Shown here: positions 63,342-64,000 of the stretch, in pieces | Layout: the number at the start of each line of letters is the position of its first letter | Numbering within the stretch: position 1 is the first letter of the stretch | Translations under genes and position numbers: made by a program | Assembly (NCBI RefSeq): GCF_018325905.1 | Contig: NZ_AP021901.1 | Span: 3,348,001 to 3,412,000 of the forward strand | DNA length: 64,000 bases | Direction of reading: 5' to 3' | From: Pseudomonas sp. St316 | GTDB lineage: Bacteria > Pseudomonadota > Gammaproteobacteria > Pseudomonadales > Pseudomonadaceae | Notes under the pieces: model-generated | The model's database searches: none | What the model was told of the DNA's origin: nothing | Seen by the model: only the letters and a program-made list of their open reading frames with translations

Positions 63342-64000
63342 TCAGCGAGAGAAGTCCGCCACGACCTTGCCGGTTCCTGAGGCGCTGCGATTACGTTCGA
63401 TGGCTTGCGGGATGTCATTGAAACCAACGACCTTGCCAATCCTGGACTGCAGCGTGCCGCTGGCGATTTCCTGGGCCAGCGTCTCCAGCAACGCGGGGTC
63501 AGGTTTGTTCATGAACCAGAGGCCTCGGCGATTCGCCGGCGTGCGCGCCAGAATGTCGGGGGATGAGGTGCCAACAATCACGCCGTTTTCCGCCAACACC
63601 TGCCACGAGCGATCCAGTACCTCACCCCCGACGTAGTCGAGCACCAGGTCAATGCCCTGGATGACGTCCTCGAAACGTTGGGATCGATAGTCAAGGACGT
63701 GGTCCGCCCCCAGGCGGCGCACATACTCCAAGTCAGCCGCGCCGGCCGTGGCGAAGACTTCAGCGGCGGCACGCTTGGCGTATTGCACGGCATAGGTGCC
63801 CAGTGCACCCGCCGCGCCGTGAATGAGAATTCGCTGGCCGGGGTGAATCGGCCCGGCGTGATGAAGACTCTTCCAGGCGGCGACGGCGGCGACGGGAATC
63901 GCCGCAGCCTGGACGTCATCCAGGGTTTCAGGCGTAGGGGAAAGACTCGCTTCACTGACGGTCACGAATTCAGCGTACGCGCCCAGCCCACCCACCGCGC
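63342..64000 (-). CDS. NADP-dependent oxidoreductase (MDR/zinc-binding type), partial
   Basis: At least 219 codons; the N-terminal third lies beyond the window edge. Visible parts are AAIPVAAVAAWKSLHHAG, the cofactor motif ILIHGAAGALGTYAVQYAK, GADHVLDYRS, and GIDLVLDYVGGEVLDRSWQVL. The end GTGKVVADFSR is typical of quinone oxidoreductase-like proteins. It is convergent with the lipase gene. The start at 63995 (GTG) used by a simple frame is artificial. Confidence 0.85.
   Translation of the reverse strand, partial: AVGGLGAYAEFVTVSEASLSPTPETLDDVQAAAIPVAAVAAWKSLHHAGPIHPGQRILIHGAAGALGTYAVQYAKRAAAEVFATAGAADLEYVRRLGADHVLDYRSQRFEDVIQGIDLVLDYVGGEVLDRSWQVLAENGVIVGTSSPDILARTPANRRGLWFMNKPDPALLETLAQEIASGTLQSRIGKVVGFNDIPQAIERNRSASGTGKVVADFSR

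Overview
This 64-kb window is chromosomal DNA of a Pseudomonas, most likely of the P. fluorescens group. The base composition is GC-rich. The window holds a complete aprA-aprI-aprD-aprE-aprF / autotransporter protease / family I.3 lipase cluster, several small families known mainly from Pseudomonas (DUF2790, DUF1652), and many scattered REP/REPIN palindromes of the kind typical of that group. No rRNA, tRNA, CRISPR array, prophage or insertion sequence was seen. All family names come from reading motifs; no database search was run.

Left part (1-17.6 kb): TRAP transporter membrane subunits, an SDR dehydrogenase, a beheaded WYL regulator, a LysR/MFS divergent pair, a periplasmic molybdenum hydroxylase (2Fe-2S subunit plus Tat-exported molybdopterin subunit) facing an AraC regulator, a YkgJ Fe-S/Zn-cluster protein, two adjacent exported alpha/beta hydrolases with aspartate nucleophiles, a DUF2790 exported peptide, a MalY/PatB beta-lyase, a VOC protein, a second SDR and a short CinA/PncC amidase.

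Middle (17.7-32.8 kb): a tightly packed minus-strand operon of a haem-oxygenase-like iron protein, a PrmC-like methyltransferase, a YbdK-like carboxylate-amine ligase and DNA ligase D. It is followed by a Na+/H+ antiporter, a small membrane protein, and a cytosolic PAS-PAS-kinase-receiver hybrid. Next comes a second repair operon: a FAN1-type VRR-NUC nuclease overlapping by 4 bp a helicase in which a PD-(D/E)XK nuclease-like N-terminus is joined to an XPD/DinG-like iron-sulfur helicase. The C-termini of both proteins are encoded by REP DNA.

Exoenzyme region (32.9-44.9 kb, minus strand): serralysin AprA, its inhibitor AprI, the type I exporter AprDEF, a subtilisin-type autotransporter and a lipase/polyurethanase with RTX repeats that is probably exported by AprDEF. 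The aprA leader carries a strong RsmA/RsmE-type ACAAGGAAG motif over its ribosome binding site, which fits Gac/Rsm control.

Right part (45-64 kb): a LysR/DHA2-MFS pair, DUF1652 protein, UvrD-type helicase, pirin, phosphoglucomutase, a MocR regulator downstream of a 498-residue protein I cannot assign, a quinone-oxidoreductase-like protein with a divergent LysR gene, a decayed region, another LysR gene divergent from an outer-membrane SphA-like protein plus an exported lipase, and a zinc-type oxidoreductase cut by the window edge.

The best candidates for under-described systems are the FAN1 plus nuclease-helicase pair, the LigD-linked enzyme set, the use of REP DNA as coding sequence for C-terminal tails, and the unassigned 498-aa protein with its MocR partner.
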